A stretch of 64,000 nt of DNA from contig NW_020194512.1 in assembly GCF_002865645.1 (NCBI RefSeq), forward strand, positions 2,769,183 to 2,833,182. The letters are read 5' to 3'. The DNA comes from Hyaloscypha bicolor E (taxonomy: Eukaryota; Ascomycota; Leotiomycetes; Helotiales; Hyaloscyphaceae). A program made the position numbers and the translations under genes. Numbering within the stretch: position 1 is the stretch's first letter; the number at the start of each line of letters is the position of its first letter. Under the pieces are notes generated by a model. That model saw nothing but the letters and a program-made list of their open reading frames with translations. It was not told where the DNA came from and ran no database searches. Shown one piece after another: positions 48,543 through 61,330 of this stretch.

Positions 48543-51448
48543 TTCTAAACTTTAAAGCTTGGGATTTCTTCTAATTAAGGTTTATAAGATTCTTTATCTC
48601 AATTATATTATAGCCTAATACTATAGTATATATTTCGTAAAAGCTTAATTTATTAGGGCTAGTAATAAAGCTTTAATATAGTAATAAAACAATTATATTA
48701 TCTCTAATAAATGAGATAATTAATTAAAAAAGCAGGCTCGAATTAATATTTTTTAAATATATTAGAATATAATAGCTAAACTAGTATAAAGATCCCGCTT
48801 TTAAACTTGTTTCTAATTTATTTAATTAATAGTATTAAATTTCTCGAATCTATTAATAGAGAAATTAATAAAGTAATTAAAACTACTATTAATAAAAACT
48901 TTAAATAATAAATTAAAAATATTAATATTCTATATTTCTTTTAATTACTTTATTCTATTATCTAGTTAATAAATTCATATAAATATATTATATATTCTCT
49001 AATACTAATATCTGGATTTTAATTAAAAATAATTTTATTTATCTTATAATTATAGAATCTAGTATTTATATTATTTAATAATTTAGATCTTTTTAATATT
49101 TTAATAAACTTAATATAATAAATATTTTAAAAATAGAATTTAATTTTTTAGGTAAACTTAAAAGTATTATTATATTATAATAAGAAAATATTTAGGTATT
49201 TAAATAATTTAAAATTATCTAGGCTTTATTTTTCGAGAGTTATAAAATAGTTAAATAAATATTCTCTTTATAGAATAAGATTAGGAAATAGTTATATTTA
49301 TTTTACTATTAATAATATTATATTACCTTAATAAAAGAAATATATATTAATTAAGGCAAGTACTTTATTATAAATAAACGAGTTATATTATACTAGAAAG
49401 AATTTATAACTATTTAAATAGGCCTAGTAATAATTTTCCCAGGCCTAGTTTCCTATAATTCATTTATTATAAAAGAAATATAATTTAATAAACTATTTCT
49501 TATTATAAGATATTTCTTATAATAGCTATATATATACTACTATTTTTATAAAGCCGGTTTATTATTAATAAAGCTTATATTAGCTAGATTTATAATAAAA
49601 AGAATAATAAAAAAAGCTATAATATTAATCTAAATATTTTATATTTATAATCTATTATTAAATAAAAATATTTTTCTAGTTTTAAGCCAGAATAATATAT
49701 AACTTTAATATTTTATTAATAGAAAATAATTAGATTATAGAGAACTATTTTTCTTATATTATTTTAAATAGAAGTAATAATAAATATATTATTTACTAAA
49801 TAGTTATATTCTAATATTAAAATACAAATATAGAAAAATAAAATCTAGTAATATTTAGTTAAATTAGATTTATTATTCTTAGAAAAAAGCTCTTTTAATT
49901 AATATTTCTGGTATTTATAAAGCTTTTCTATAATAAGTTTTCTTTTTTATATCTGTAATTTCTTTTACTAATTCTATTCTATTACTAAATTATTTTTAAT
50001 AGCTTTAAATTCCGGGCTATTCTCAAACTTATTTTGCTTTTTAGTAAAGAAAAACTATTATAGTTCCAAATTGCGAAATATAATTAAGTCCTGAAATAAA
50101 TTATTAGAAAGGCTATATACCAAAATATTAAAATAAATACTTTAATTATTAATTTTAGTATTATTTGAAATATAATAATTATAATAAGTATTTTTATTTA
50201 TATAATTCTTATATTTTATTTTTTAAATTAATAAATATAACTTATTTATATATATTAGTTAGAAACTAAATATTTCTAATAAATATAAGTAAATATACTA
50301 ATAAGCTAAAAGTCTTTTATTCTGAGATTATAATTTATAAATAATATAATATAATAAAAGTAAAAGTCTAGATTCTTTAAATATTTATTATATATACTAG
50401 CTATATTAATCTTTTTAGTATTTCTTTTAAAAAAAGATATATTAAGAATATTTAAATATTATTCTAATTAATATATCTTATTATTTAATAATAATTCAAG
50501 ATTAAGAAATACCTTTATTATTTTATATAATCTAAAAGTATTTTTTAAAACAAAAATAATAAAATATATAAGAATTAGATTCTAAAATAATAATATAGGT
50601 ATTAATTTCTTATATAAGAAATATTATAGTCTATTAACTTATTAGCTTTTAATTAGTTTTAATATCTTTTAATTAAATTAATCTTTTATATCAAATATTA
50701 ATTATATTTTTTATATTTTATATAAACTATATAATAAACTTTAGGTTTTAATTTTAAAATAGTCCGAATTTAATATTTTAATAAAAACTATTAATTATAG
50801 TATTTAGCTATTACTCGAGTATTAAAAGACTTATTTAATAATAGAAGCCTTAATTAGAACTAGATTAATAAGTGAATTCTATATATTCTTTTACTTTTAA
50901 TAATAAGAAAACATTTACCTAAATTTTATTTTAAAGATTTATTTTAATTTCTAATTTCAAATATATATTCTAATTATATTACTAGAATTAAGTTCTAAGA
51001 TATTTAAAAATAAATTATTATATTACATTTATTTTATTATTTTTAATATATTATTTTAAGTATTTCTAATAAAGAACCTTATATAAACTAAGCTATATTA
51101 GTAATTAGAATTTATATTTCTAGAAAAAAGAAAATTATATATATTTCTAGTATTTATAATTAACTATTTACTAAATTCTAATAAACTACTATTTTTAAAC
51201 TATTAGAAAAATTCTTTAAATATATAATAATTATATTATTATATATTATAGAATTACTAAAGGTCTTATTAATATTATATATTATATTTATAATAAAATC
51301 TTATAATGTTTTTATATTATATAAAATAATAATAAGATATTTAAACTTAAACTAATTGAGTTTATATCTATTAAATAAAGAATTAAATATTAGAATTATT
51401 TTATTTTAGATTATAGGAACTTACTAGTTTTATATTACTAATATATAA
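48543..51448. other. RIP-mutated unassigned DNA between LTR-2 and LTR-5
   Basis: About 2.9 kb with nearly no CpA or TpG. The plus strand read with Gln for stops gives long protein-like stretches (for example APLINISGIYKAFL near 49880 and KAGLLLIKLILARFIIKR near 49550), so this is probably another dead mobile element. No LTR pair, TIR or known catalytic motif was found. Confidence 0.45.
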
Positions 51449-51453
51449 TAGTA

Positions 51454-51716
51454 TTATAAGTATAGTATTTAGAGTTTAAAAAGCAAAATAGAAGATTTCT
51501 TATAAAAATAATTTAAAGCTAAAAAAGGGAAAACTAGAATATAAAAGGCTATAAGGAAATATATATATTTTATAATATATTAGTTCCGAAAGAACTTAGT
51601 TTTCTAAATATTTCTAGTATATTCCAAGTATATTTCCCTAATAAAATAGTTATATTATATATATTTAAAAGATATTTAGTCAAGTATTTCAAATATTAAA
51701 TATCTGAAAATTATAA
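51454..51716 (-). repeat. 3' LTR of LTR-5
   Basis: 263 bp. On the plus strand it starts TTATAAGTATAG and ends TTATAA. Confidence 0.9.
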
Positions 51717-51939
51717 TATTATTTCTTTTTTTAAAATAAGCTTATTTCCGAGCTTTATAAAAGCTATTAATTTATCTAATTTTATATTATTTCCTTTTTT
51801 AAAATAAACTAGTATTTCGAATATAAATATTATATATAAAAGGCAAGTATTTTTAATATATAACTTAGGAGAATTTATTATTATTTCTATATAATTCTAG
51901 ATAAATATTATTTTTTATATAGTTTAATTAATATTATAG

Positions 51940-52703
51940 GTTTTAGAAAAGTTCTAATATATTAATATTATTATTATAAAAGCTCTATAAAACCAGGAGG
52001 CTATTATTTAGTACTAAAGCTAAATATTATACTAGATTTTATATTTTAGCTTATTTCTTATTAGCTTAATTATAATAACCTATTTAATACTATATTTTTA
52101 TTTATTATTTTCTAGTATTAATAAAGGTAATTCCGGATTTACTTAATCTAATAATGAATTCTAAGAGTTCTTTTATAGCTTCTTTATATAGAAAACTAGA
52201 TATATCTTTATAGTTTCTAATAGTTTTAAGAAAAATAAATAGCTATATTATTCTAGAATCTCAAATAGAGTCTTAATTTAATTCTCTAGTTTTTAATTCA
52301 AATAATTAGATTTTTAGTATTTTATAATATTTTATATTTTATTTCTAACTTTGAAATTAATTAAATAATAGTATTTATTAGCTTATATTATATATTATTT
52401 TTATATTTATTTTATATAATTTTAGATAAATTACTATAATTTATATAATTAATTTATTAATACTTTAGCTTTATTTCTATTTAGTTTCTTTTTAAGCAAA
52501 CTAGCTTTAATAAAAAAGTTCTAGTTTAGAGAAATATAAGATTTATAGCTCTTTTTAATTATAAATAAGAACTAGCTAATAGTTTTATATTAAAAGAAAG
52601 CTTATTAATAATTAATTATAATAATCTATTTATTTTAATTATTCTAATAATAATTAATATATAAATATAATCTCTAATTAAAGTATTAAATAATAATTTC
52701 TAT

Positions 52704-52799
<96 letters not shown>

Positions 52800-55700
52800 A
52801 AGTAATTAGCTATTAAGAACTTAAGCTTTATATTAATTCTTATATAGAATTCGTTTCAAAAATCGAATATTAATTAAAGTTTTTAATCTAATATAATTAT
52901 TTCTGAAATATTTATTTAATATATTATATAAAATAAAAATAGAAGTATTAGTTATTTGGTTATAATTATATCTTATATAAGAATTATAATTAGGTACTTA
53001 AATAAGTAATTTATAAATATAATAATTATATTATAGCCCGATTTATTTTCTATATAGCTTTTAAAGTTTATAATAATATATTACTAGAAATAATTAGAAA
53101 TTAAAAGAAAATAAAATAAACTAGGTTTCTTATTTCTAGATATATATAATCTCTTATAAATATAGTAATTACTATAATATTAATTAATATCCTTACTTAT
53201 AAATAACTAGTAATATTATTTCTTAAATAGCTAATAAAGCTTTATATATTTAGAATATTTAAAAAGAAATTTATTATATATTTTATAAATTAAAGTAATC
53301 TATAAAAATAATCCGAGAGTTATTTTATTTTCTATAATATAAAGTTTTCTATAATATAAAAAAAGGCCGTTTTATAATATTTAGATATTATTTTTAATTT
53401 AGGCTATTATATATAGCTTTTCTAGATTTAGTAATATATAATTATTTTATAGGATCTTATTTATTAATTATAAGCTATTATATTTAATAAAAGCTTCTAA
53501 TAGTACTTCTATAAAAGCAATTATAATAAAGGCTACTAGTAAAGCTTTTAGGAAAATATCTTTTTTTAGGGAAATTATATCTTTAATAAAAGTATATATT
53601 TCAGGAAAGTCTTTAGTATATATTTGATTTTTAAGGCCAAATTTCGGATTAAATAAACTAATTTTATAAAGTATTACTATAAGCTATAAATTATAAATAA
53701 TTTCCGGATTAATTTTATTTCTGGAAAGAAATACTTGAATTTATAGCTTTTTCTTAATCTAGTTCTAAATATCTATTTTATTTTATTTTTATAATAAAGT
53801 ATTTATTTATTTATTTAATTTTCTAAAATAATATATAAGCTTAAAATAATAACAAAATAAAAATTTAGCCTATTTAGCTTATTAAAAAAAAGAGCTTTTT
53901 AGTAATTAGAAAATATTTTAAGATATAATAATTAGAATAGACTCTAAAAGAAATATCTTAAAGGCTTTTTAGCTTAGTTTTCTATTTTTCTAATATTTAT
54001 ATTATAGTAAATATCTTTTTATTATATATATTATAATTAAATTCTATTAGAAATATAGTTTTAGAAAAATAAGTTATAGAATACTAAAGGCTTATTTCTG
54101 GGTTTTATTAAAAGAATAGGCTAGTAATTATTTCTTTAAATATATTTATTTCTATTATTATAAATAAATCTGAATTATAATATTATAGAACCAGAATAGA
54201 AATTATAGCTTTTTTTTAAGTAATTAAAAGCCTTTTAATATTATTTAAATTATCTAAAAAGAATATTCTTTTTTATAAATAAAATAAAAGATTTAATAAT
54301 CCGTTTATACTTTCTAATAAAGTATTTATAAAAGTTATAAAAGCCAAAAAAGAACTATATATTCTTAATTATTTTTAGGAATAACTAGTTATATATTACT
54401 TTAATTTTATTAGAGTTTATTTTAATACCAGATATAGCAATAATAAAACCCAAATATTTTATATATATAACCTTAAATTCCGATTTTTTAATATTTATTT
54501 AGAGGCTAGTAAAATATAAGTAATCTAGTACTTTCTATATATACTATTTATATTCTATTAAATTCTTTAAATAAATAAGAATATTATTAAAATATATTAT
54601 ATAAAAATTATTTAAATATTTAAAAAATATATTATTTATATAATATTAATATATAATTAGGCTATTTATAAAACCTTTCTAGAAAATATTATATTTATAT
54701 ACTTTATAATAGATATGAAATATTATTAGTTCCTAAAAGTCTAAATTTATAATTATATAATAAAAAGCTTAATAAATATCTAATTTAGTATAGATCTTGG
54801 CTTTAAATAATTAATTTAAAGTTTTATTTATAAATAAAAGAGAATATTAATTCTTTTAGATAATATTATTTAAATAGTAGAAATTAATATAAAAGTATAA
54901 ACCTCTATTTATTTTTTTTTATAAATAGAACTAGTAAAATAAAAAAACTTAACTAGCTTTAATAAAGCCCTTAATTAAATTATCTTTTAAGAAATACTTG
55001 ACTTTTAGAAGCTTTTAAGTAAACTATTACCAGAAAGATTAATATCTAATATTTTTTAGTTTTCTTTAAGCCTTTAATCTAAATCTTATAATTATATAAT
55101 TTATAAAAAGAAAAAATATTAGATTTTTTCTTAAAAAAAATAGAAATATATTTCTTAAATTCCGGAAATAATATTCTCTAGAATTACTAAAGCTTTATTT
55201 CTTTTAGTTATTAATTCTTTGGGCCAGAAATAGCTTCTTTTTCCCAAACTTTAAGCTCTTTATTAATCTTATAAATAGAAATTTAACTAATAATATTATT
55301 TTCTCTTTTAGTTATATAATTAAATACTATAGAAATAAGAATAGTTAGATTTAATATTTATTCTTTATTAAGAATCTCTTTTTGCTTCTTTAGCTTTTAC
55401 TTGAGTATTATATCTTAATTAGGCTATAAAAGCTCCTTTTTTATAGTTTTATATAATTCTTTCTAATTAGTTTAAAAGAAGGAAAACCGATTAAAAATAG
55501 TAGATTTCTAGAAATAGTTTATAATAGAATTTTATTAATTAGTATTTTTTTAATATTTCTTATTAAATTACTTTTTTACCTATTATTAAGAAATACTAAT
55601 AATATAACTAAATTATATAAATTTGAGCTTACTTTTTAGTTATATAAGCTTATATCTTTTATAATTAATTAGAAAATTAATTTATATAATCTATTTTCTA

Positions 55701-57700
55701 TTAAAAATAATATTATAATTTCTAAGCTTTAGAATAATTATAAATATATTAATACTTTATTTATTAATTAAAAATAAAACTTTTATATATTTCTTAGTAA
55801 ATTTAGCTAACTTTTTATTAAAACCATATATAATATAAAATAAGAGAAAAAGTTATAGTTCTAATATTAATAAGAGAAAAAGACTTAATTTCTAATTTAT
55901 TTATATTAATAATATAGGATATTATAAGAATATTTTCTTTTATTAGATAAATTAAATTAATTTTTATTAAATTCATATTATAAGCTTCTAAAATAGAAAC
56001 TTTCTTTAAAAATACTTGTTTTCCGGTTTTATATTAAAATTAGAGCTTGAATTCTCCAAATACTTTACTAGAATAAGAACTAGATATTCTAATAAAACAG
56101 GAACTAAGCCTAGCTTAATTCTAGAAAGAGCTATTTTAGTTTTCTTATTATATTTAACTAGATAATATTTAATATAATAACCGAACTCGTTATAGTTATA
56201 GTATTTAATAGTTGAGAGATTTTTAGTCTTTATAAAATATTACTTATATTTATAAAGAGATATATACTTAATAAAAGTAATTAATAAAGGCTTTTTAGGT
56301 TTCTTTTTAGAAATATATTTCTTAAAAATATAAAAGAATATAATACTAGAAATAAACTTAACTAGAATAGCTTTTATTTTCTTATATTTCTTGGTTTTCT
56401 TATATATAGCCTTAATTTACTAATTATTAGTAATATAATACTAAATAAAGCAAATAGTATTAATAGAATAATTATTATAATATATATATATACTAATTTC
56501 TAAAGCTTTAATAAAAGCTTTTTATTTAGTTTATATTTAATATCTTAAAAACTAATATTATCTTTTATAAATAATTATAAAAAAAAAGTATAAAACTCCT
56601 GAAATATTTAATTAAAATATATTTAAAGCTTATTAAAGTTATAATAAATATTCTATATTTTATTAGAGTTAGAATATAGTTCTTTTAAATAGAAATATAG
56701 CTTTAAGAATTAATAATACTAATTTAAATTATTTTTATTTATATAAGAGTTAGTTAGGGTAAGAATATTATTTATAAATTTACTAGAAATATAAATAATT
56801 TTAAGATTCTTTAAAAAATATAAATTAGTATTTTTTATAGCTTATTTTTAATCTAAACTAGCTAGTTATTAAAAATAGTATAATCTTTAATAAAAAGAAT
56901 TAAATCTGGAAATTTAGTAATTCTAGTATTTCTAAAAGAAATATAAGATATAGGGGATTTTAGATAAGAATAAATAAGAAATAATTCGGAATTCTTTAAA
57001 AAGAAGTTCGAAATAGTTAAAATTATAGAAATAATAAAAATAAATGAAATAGAAGTAACTAAAGCTATTATAAACCGATTTACTATAGCTATATAATATT
57101 TAATATTATTCTCGAATTTAGTATTATAAAGTTTAGTATTCTCGAAAAGACTTTTAATATCTTTATAATTTATTTTATATAAAATAATTTTTTTAAGATT
57201 TTTTTAGTAGCTAGTAATAATTAAATTAATATCTAAAAGTAAATAATTAGCTTCCTTAGCCCATTTATATAGTTTTTTTTAGTAATAATAAGCTAATTAA
57301 TATATAGAAGCTTTTTAATAAAAGAAAAAGCCTCTTTTTTTATAAATTTATTTAAAAACTTTCTAGAAATATTAATAGAGTATTTGATTTGGAAAGAGCT
57401 ATTAATAGAATAACCTAAACTAATAGAAGCCTTAAAAGAAGTTAATATTATTCCGGATTATATAATATTCTAGGAAATTAATTTATTATACTTTTTCTTT
57501 TTTATATTCTTTCTAATAGTTTTACTACTAGTATATATATAAGGCCTATAAGGTTATAAAATAGGGCTTAAGAATAATAGGTATTTATTATTCTAGAACT
57601 TAATTAAAAAATAGCCTTTATATAAGGTTCTTTATTTTTCGGGATTTTTAAAAGAATTTCTAATATATTACTAATATATATTTATAAATAAATACCTGAT
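51940..57700 (-). pseudogene. gag-pol of LTR-5, decayed
   Basis: Zinc knuckle near 56215-56165, where YNYNEF is homologous to the LTR-2 knuckle. RT is about 55160-54250, with the AKIYTKLDIYQAFYY-type block at about 54805-54715. RNase H follows to about 53850. Integrase is about 53400-52400, with YIIINFKSY near 53080. The chromodomain lies at about 52170-51950. It reads continuously where LTR-2 is interrupted, at both insertion points. All disruptions I saw are Gln- or Trp-type stops plus one microsatellite (52701-52797) that replaces part of the integrase reading frame. Confidence 0.83.
52701..52797. repeat. (TTTA)n microsatellite inside LTR-5 integrase
   Basis: About 24 uninterrupted copies of TTTA. 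The homologous site in LTR-2 (near 26042-26058) has two copies of AATAAACG, so the array grew from a short cryptic repeat after RIP converted the surroundings. Confidence 0.9.
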
Positions 57701-57860
57701 TTCTCTAAAAATTCCAAAGCTTTTTGCTTTTATTATTCTAGAATTTATTACTTGTAATTCTAAAGTTCCGTTATTTTAGTAATACCTATATTTCTAATAG
57801 TACTAAATTAGTTTATTTGAAATTCTTTATAGAATTAAAAAAAGTAAGCTTTAAATACTA

Positions 57861-58123
57861 TTATAAGTATAATATTTAGGATTTAAAAAGCAAAATAAAA
57901 AATCTCTTATAAAAATGATTTAAAGCTAAAAAAGAGAAAACTAGAATATAGGAGGCTATAAGGAAATATATATATTCTATAATATACTAGTTCCGAAAGA
58001 ACTTAGTCTTCTAAATATTTCTAATATATTTCAAGTATATTTCTTTAGTAAAGTAGTTATATTACGTGTATTTAGAAGGCATCTGGCCAGATATCTCAGA
58101 TACTAGATATTTGGGAATTATAA
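57861..58123 (-). repeat. 5' LTR of LTR-5
   Basis: 263 bp. It retains more unmutated sites than the 3' LTR (for example CATCTGGCCAGATATC near 58080). Confidence 0.9.
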
Positions 58124-58128
58124 TAGTA

Positions 58129-58555
58129 ATACTTTTTTAAAGTATATAATTAGAGTATTTTCTTAATTTCTTTTCTAGTAATAAAAGTATTTTTATTTCT
58201 TAGAGCTATTTTTACGGGCTTTCTTAAAATAATTTTTAGGTAATTTATATTTTAATATTATAAAGAATTATATAATAATAAAAGTAAAATAAAGAAATAA
58301 AAAGAAATAAAGTAATATAAAATATATAATATTATCTAAAATAATAAAATTAGAAATAGTTTAGTAATTAAATTAGAAAAAAGAAATTCAGGTTATAAAT
58401 AGAAATAGAAAGAGAATTTATAGAAAATAATAGCAAATCTCTTTTCTTAAATAAGATTTTTATATTTTATTATTATAAGTAATTACCTATAATATAATAT
58501 AGATCTATTTTTATAAGAATCTAGTTTGAGATCCTTAGGAGCTTATTTGGGCTCT
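58129..58555. other. RIP-mutated edge of the AT-rich block
   Basis: AT-rich, with no ORF or domain. Composition changes to balanced at about 58550. Confidence 0.5.
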
Positions 58556-59425
58556 CTAGAAATTATTGCCAAAACTTGACAAAAATAAAAATAAAAGGCC
58601 CTAGTCTATATCTAGCCTAATTAGAGATTAAATATATGAGTGAGAAGTGGGTACTGCTCAGGGGCTATTCAGGGGCTGCTCAGGTTACTCAGGTTACTCA
58701 GGTAAGCTGGGCGAGGAGAGGGTGAGCCGAGGGTGATTAGCGCCTGAGTAGAAGCGGCGAGCTTACTAACCGACCTTGGAACGACGAAAAAAAAAATTGC
58801 GCTCGACTACCGAGGTAATGCTACCTACCCGTTCCCTAGAACCGGGAACTGATTATATTACCCAGTCCTACTGCCTACAGTTCCCTGCGGCCCGGAACTG
58901 CTCATATGACTAAGTCCGCTACCCCACACCAACGCTGGCGTTGGGAATAGAGCAAAATTCGGCTCCCGCGGCGAGGGCGCGAATTCAGTGCAAAGCGGTG
59001 GAGGCACCGGAGGAGTCAAAGTACAAGAAAGTCTTCCCGACTCACTGAATTGAGATGTGGTAAAACCGCCCAGCAGCCACAGCGCGAAGCCCTCTGCGGT
59101 TCGACAGCCTTACATTTTGAAAGCCTGACCGTAAATATAACCACCACTCCCAGACTTATTCCAATTCCAACTCAAAATATTCGTTGGGTTTCTCCACCCT
59201 AAATTTCTTTTCCTGCACGTTGTTTTTGCAAGATGAAAGATGCAAGACCTCGAAGCTTCTTAAGGGGCTTCAAATACAGAAGCGCTCTCTCCTAACTTAA
59301 TTTCCTCTCTCAACCCATTCACGTTCTCCTTAACCTCATGAGAACTGATCATAATTTTGTTTACTATAATTGCCAATCTATCATCCCGTTCCCACAATGG
59401 GCAACGCATTTTCAGGTCCGGGCAC
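58556..59425. other. balanced-composition region, no supported gene
   Basis: It contains short tandem units around 58650-58705 (repeats of GGTTACTCA and GGGGCT) and, near 58830-58920, two similar units of about 60 bp. Each of these has GTTCCC facing GGGAAC or a similar dyad. There is no ORF above about 60 codons and no splice-linked frame that I could build. It could be promoter or old repeat DNA. Confidence 0.4.
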
Positions 59426-59428
59426 TAA

Positions 59429-59700
59429 CGAGCCCAGTCTCACTAGTCTGTGCGTTCAGGGCATTTTAGTAATATTTCAAAATTTCAAACCTTTAAATTC
59501 TTAAGAATTAATTAATGAAATCATACTTTAGTTACTTTACTTTTCAGGCGCCAGACATCAAGTCGTAATTATTTGTTATCGTCTTATAATCATTAAGTGA
59601 TTTCGTAGACTTTGGTTTTGGCAAGCCTATAAGCGAATTCGCGATGCCTGAATCTGCCTGAAAAATGCTCTGTACGCACAGACTAGTGAGATTGGGCTCG
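59429..59700. mobile_element. MITE with 40-bp TIRs and TAA target duplication
   Basis: 272 bp. The left arm starts CGAGCCCAGTCTCACTAGTC; the right arm in reverse complement starts CGAGCCCAATCTCACTAGTC. The two match for about 40 bp with three differences. TAA flanks both ends (59426-59428 and 59701-59703). A 3-bp TWA duplication is the signature of PIF/Harbinger elements. There is no ORF inside. CpA and TpG are normal, so it has escaped RIP, which is usual for short repeats below the length RIP detects. Confidence 0.85.
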
Positions 59701-59703
59701 TAA

Positions 59704-60122
59704 CTTCGATACTTGTATAGCGATCGTCACCTCCGCAAATTTTTCTCAGATCCACCTCACCTGGCTCTCAGGTCTAGACCTGCAGAGACCACTTCTCCTC
59801 GATTATATCGGTTATAAATAATACGCTGGTACGGGCTCCCAGCTCTAGAGTACTCAAGATACCCTTTCTCGATTAGTGCTCTGGGTAATACCGGCCGTTA
59901 TGCTAATTGGCCGCTTTTACTTTCCACCTCTATCCGTTCGGAACTCGATCCAGGTTATAACCCGTCTTTTAGGAGATCTAATTAATAGTATATAGTACAT
60001 ATTAATTTGCCAAGAGGTTAATTATTGCCTCCTTAATAAAGCTAAGGGAATTAGCCATAAGTTATAATTGCCTAATAGCCTGGAATTATTTATAAATAAT
60101 CTCCGAATATCTTTTCTAGAAG
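59704..60122. other. intergenic, no gene
   Basis: Balanced to about 59970, then AT-rich with CpA loss. No ORF or repeat found. Confidence 0.45.
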
Positions 60123-60127
60123 CTATT

Positions 60128-60360
60128 TGTAACGGCAGGAATAGAGCAATGGAACGAGGCTCAAAGATTAATAATTCCAATATCTTAAGGATTTAAAGCT
60201 AAGGAGGACAGGAGTGAGGTGTGGCAGTGGATAAGTAGGAATGGCTAAGACCACTGAAACGCCGAGCTTTAGAAGCGAGCTTGGTTTGAACTATAGCTTG
60301 GAACCTTAGCTAAAACCAACCCCTTTAGCTGAAACCAATCATGTAATACCAGCCGTTATA
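60128..60360 (-). mobile_element. solo LTR, family S, copy 2 (inverted)
   Basis: 233 bp, TGTAACGGC...GCCGTTATA on the plus strand, flanked by CTATT on both sides (60123-60127 and 60361-60365). Its reverse complement matches 7232-7465 over the whole length, mostly with C/T and G/A differences. An independent 5-bp duplication shows separate insertion, not segmental duplication. Confidence 0.82.
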
Positions 60361-60365
60361 CTATT

Positions 60366-61330
60366 ACGGTTATATAGATGGCTTATAAAGAAATTGGCTA
60401 GAGATATCTACCCCCGATAGGCTTTAAGTAATTATTAAAACGGCCCGAAATAAACCTTAGTAATACAAATATTAAGGTAATTCTTTAAGTAAGTCGAAAT
60501 ATAATAGCAAATCGATCTTGATTTAAGATAGAAATATGAATTACTATTCTAGGTATACTAGGTACTCTCTCTATAGTATATACCCGCACTTGGGTTCTGA
60601 AAATAGATAATTAAATATTATATATAATTACTATTATTTTAATACTTTCCTACTATATACTACTAGTCAAGCTTAGTAGAGATATTAGGGTATTTAACTC
60701 TTTATTAGATATAGTAGAAGTAATTCTATAGCTCTATAAAACTCTTAGTAACTATTCTTAGATCCTAGATCTTTTTCCCTCTCTCTAATTTTATAGAGAT
60801 ATGGCCTGAAATACTATTTAAAGCAGCCAAACCGGATTCTTAATTCTATTTCCTTCTTCTAATATTGCGGATTAGCCTAGTATTACACCTATAATAGAAA
60901 TAAATATTATTTTCCGCCCGATAAAATTAATTAATATTACTTCCTTAATTACGAAAAGATTCCCTAAAAGATTATTCTTATTCAGATATACTAAGAGCTT
61001 ATAGTAATTTCTCTTTTACTTAATTGCCTTTGTAATAGTAGGTTTATATCTTCCCGTATTCTTTCTCTCCTATTTTAACTTAGTAACTCTTGGGTTCGGG
61101 TACCGGTATTTGGTATAGATAATTATTACCTTATATTAGTTCCTTAGTTTCTCTTTAAACTATCTTCTTTATTCTCGGATCAAATCTATATAAAAGCTTT
61201 GGAATTAGATTATTATTAAGAACTCTTCATTTGCCTTTGTCTTAATCGGGACGATTATCTAGCTTCAAGTTAGATAGGTAAATAATTGTTTTTGTTATAT
61301 AAAGGTTATTGGGTATAGTAGTAAGGCTTC
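60366..61330. other. RIP-mutated stretch without recognisable element
   Basis: About 1 kb, AT-rich, with CpA depleted but less severely than in the 12-58 kb block. No LTR, TIR or domain was read. Confidence 0.45.

Larger units (their letters stand above)
51454..58123 (-). mobile_element. LTR-5: complete Ty3/Gypsy chromovirus of the LTR-2 family, 6.7 kb
   Basis: The LTRs are both 263 bp (51454-51716 and 57861-58123) with a perfect target duplication TAGTA (51449-51453 and 58124-58128). With this duplication the element ends are TTATAA...TTATAA, not TG...CA. All domains are on the minus strand in the order gag, RT, RNase H, integrase, chromodomain. It aligns to the three separated pieces of LTR-2, so it is the reference copy for reconstructing the nest. 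It is RIP-dead: CpA is nearly absent except in the right LTR, which keeps a few TG and CG sites. Confidence 0.92.

Noticed and set aside
52701..52797. TTTA array as a telomeric or CRISPR-like repeat
   Set aside because: It is a plain tetranucleotide track with no spacers, it lies inside an integrase relic, and it is not TTAGGG.
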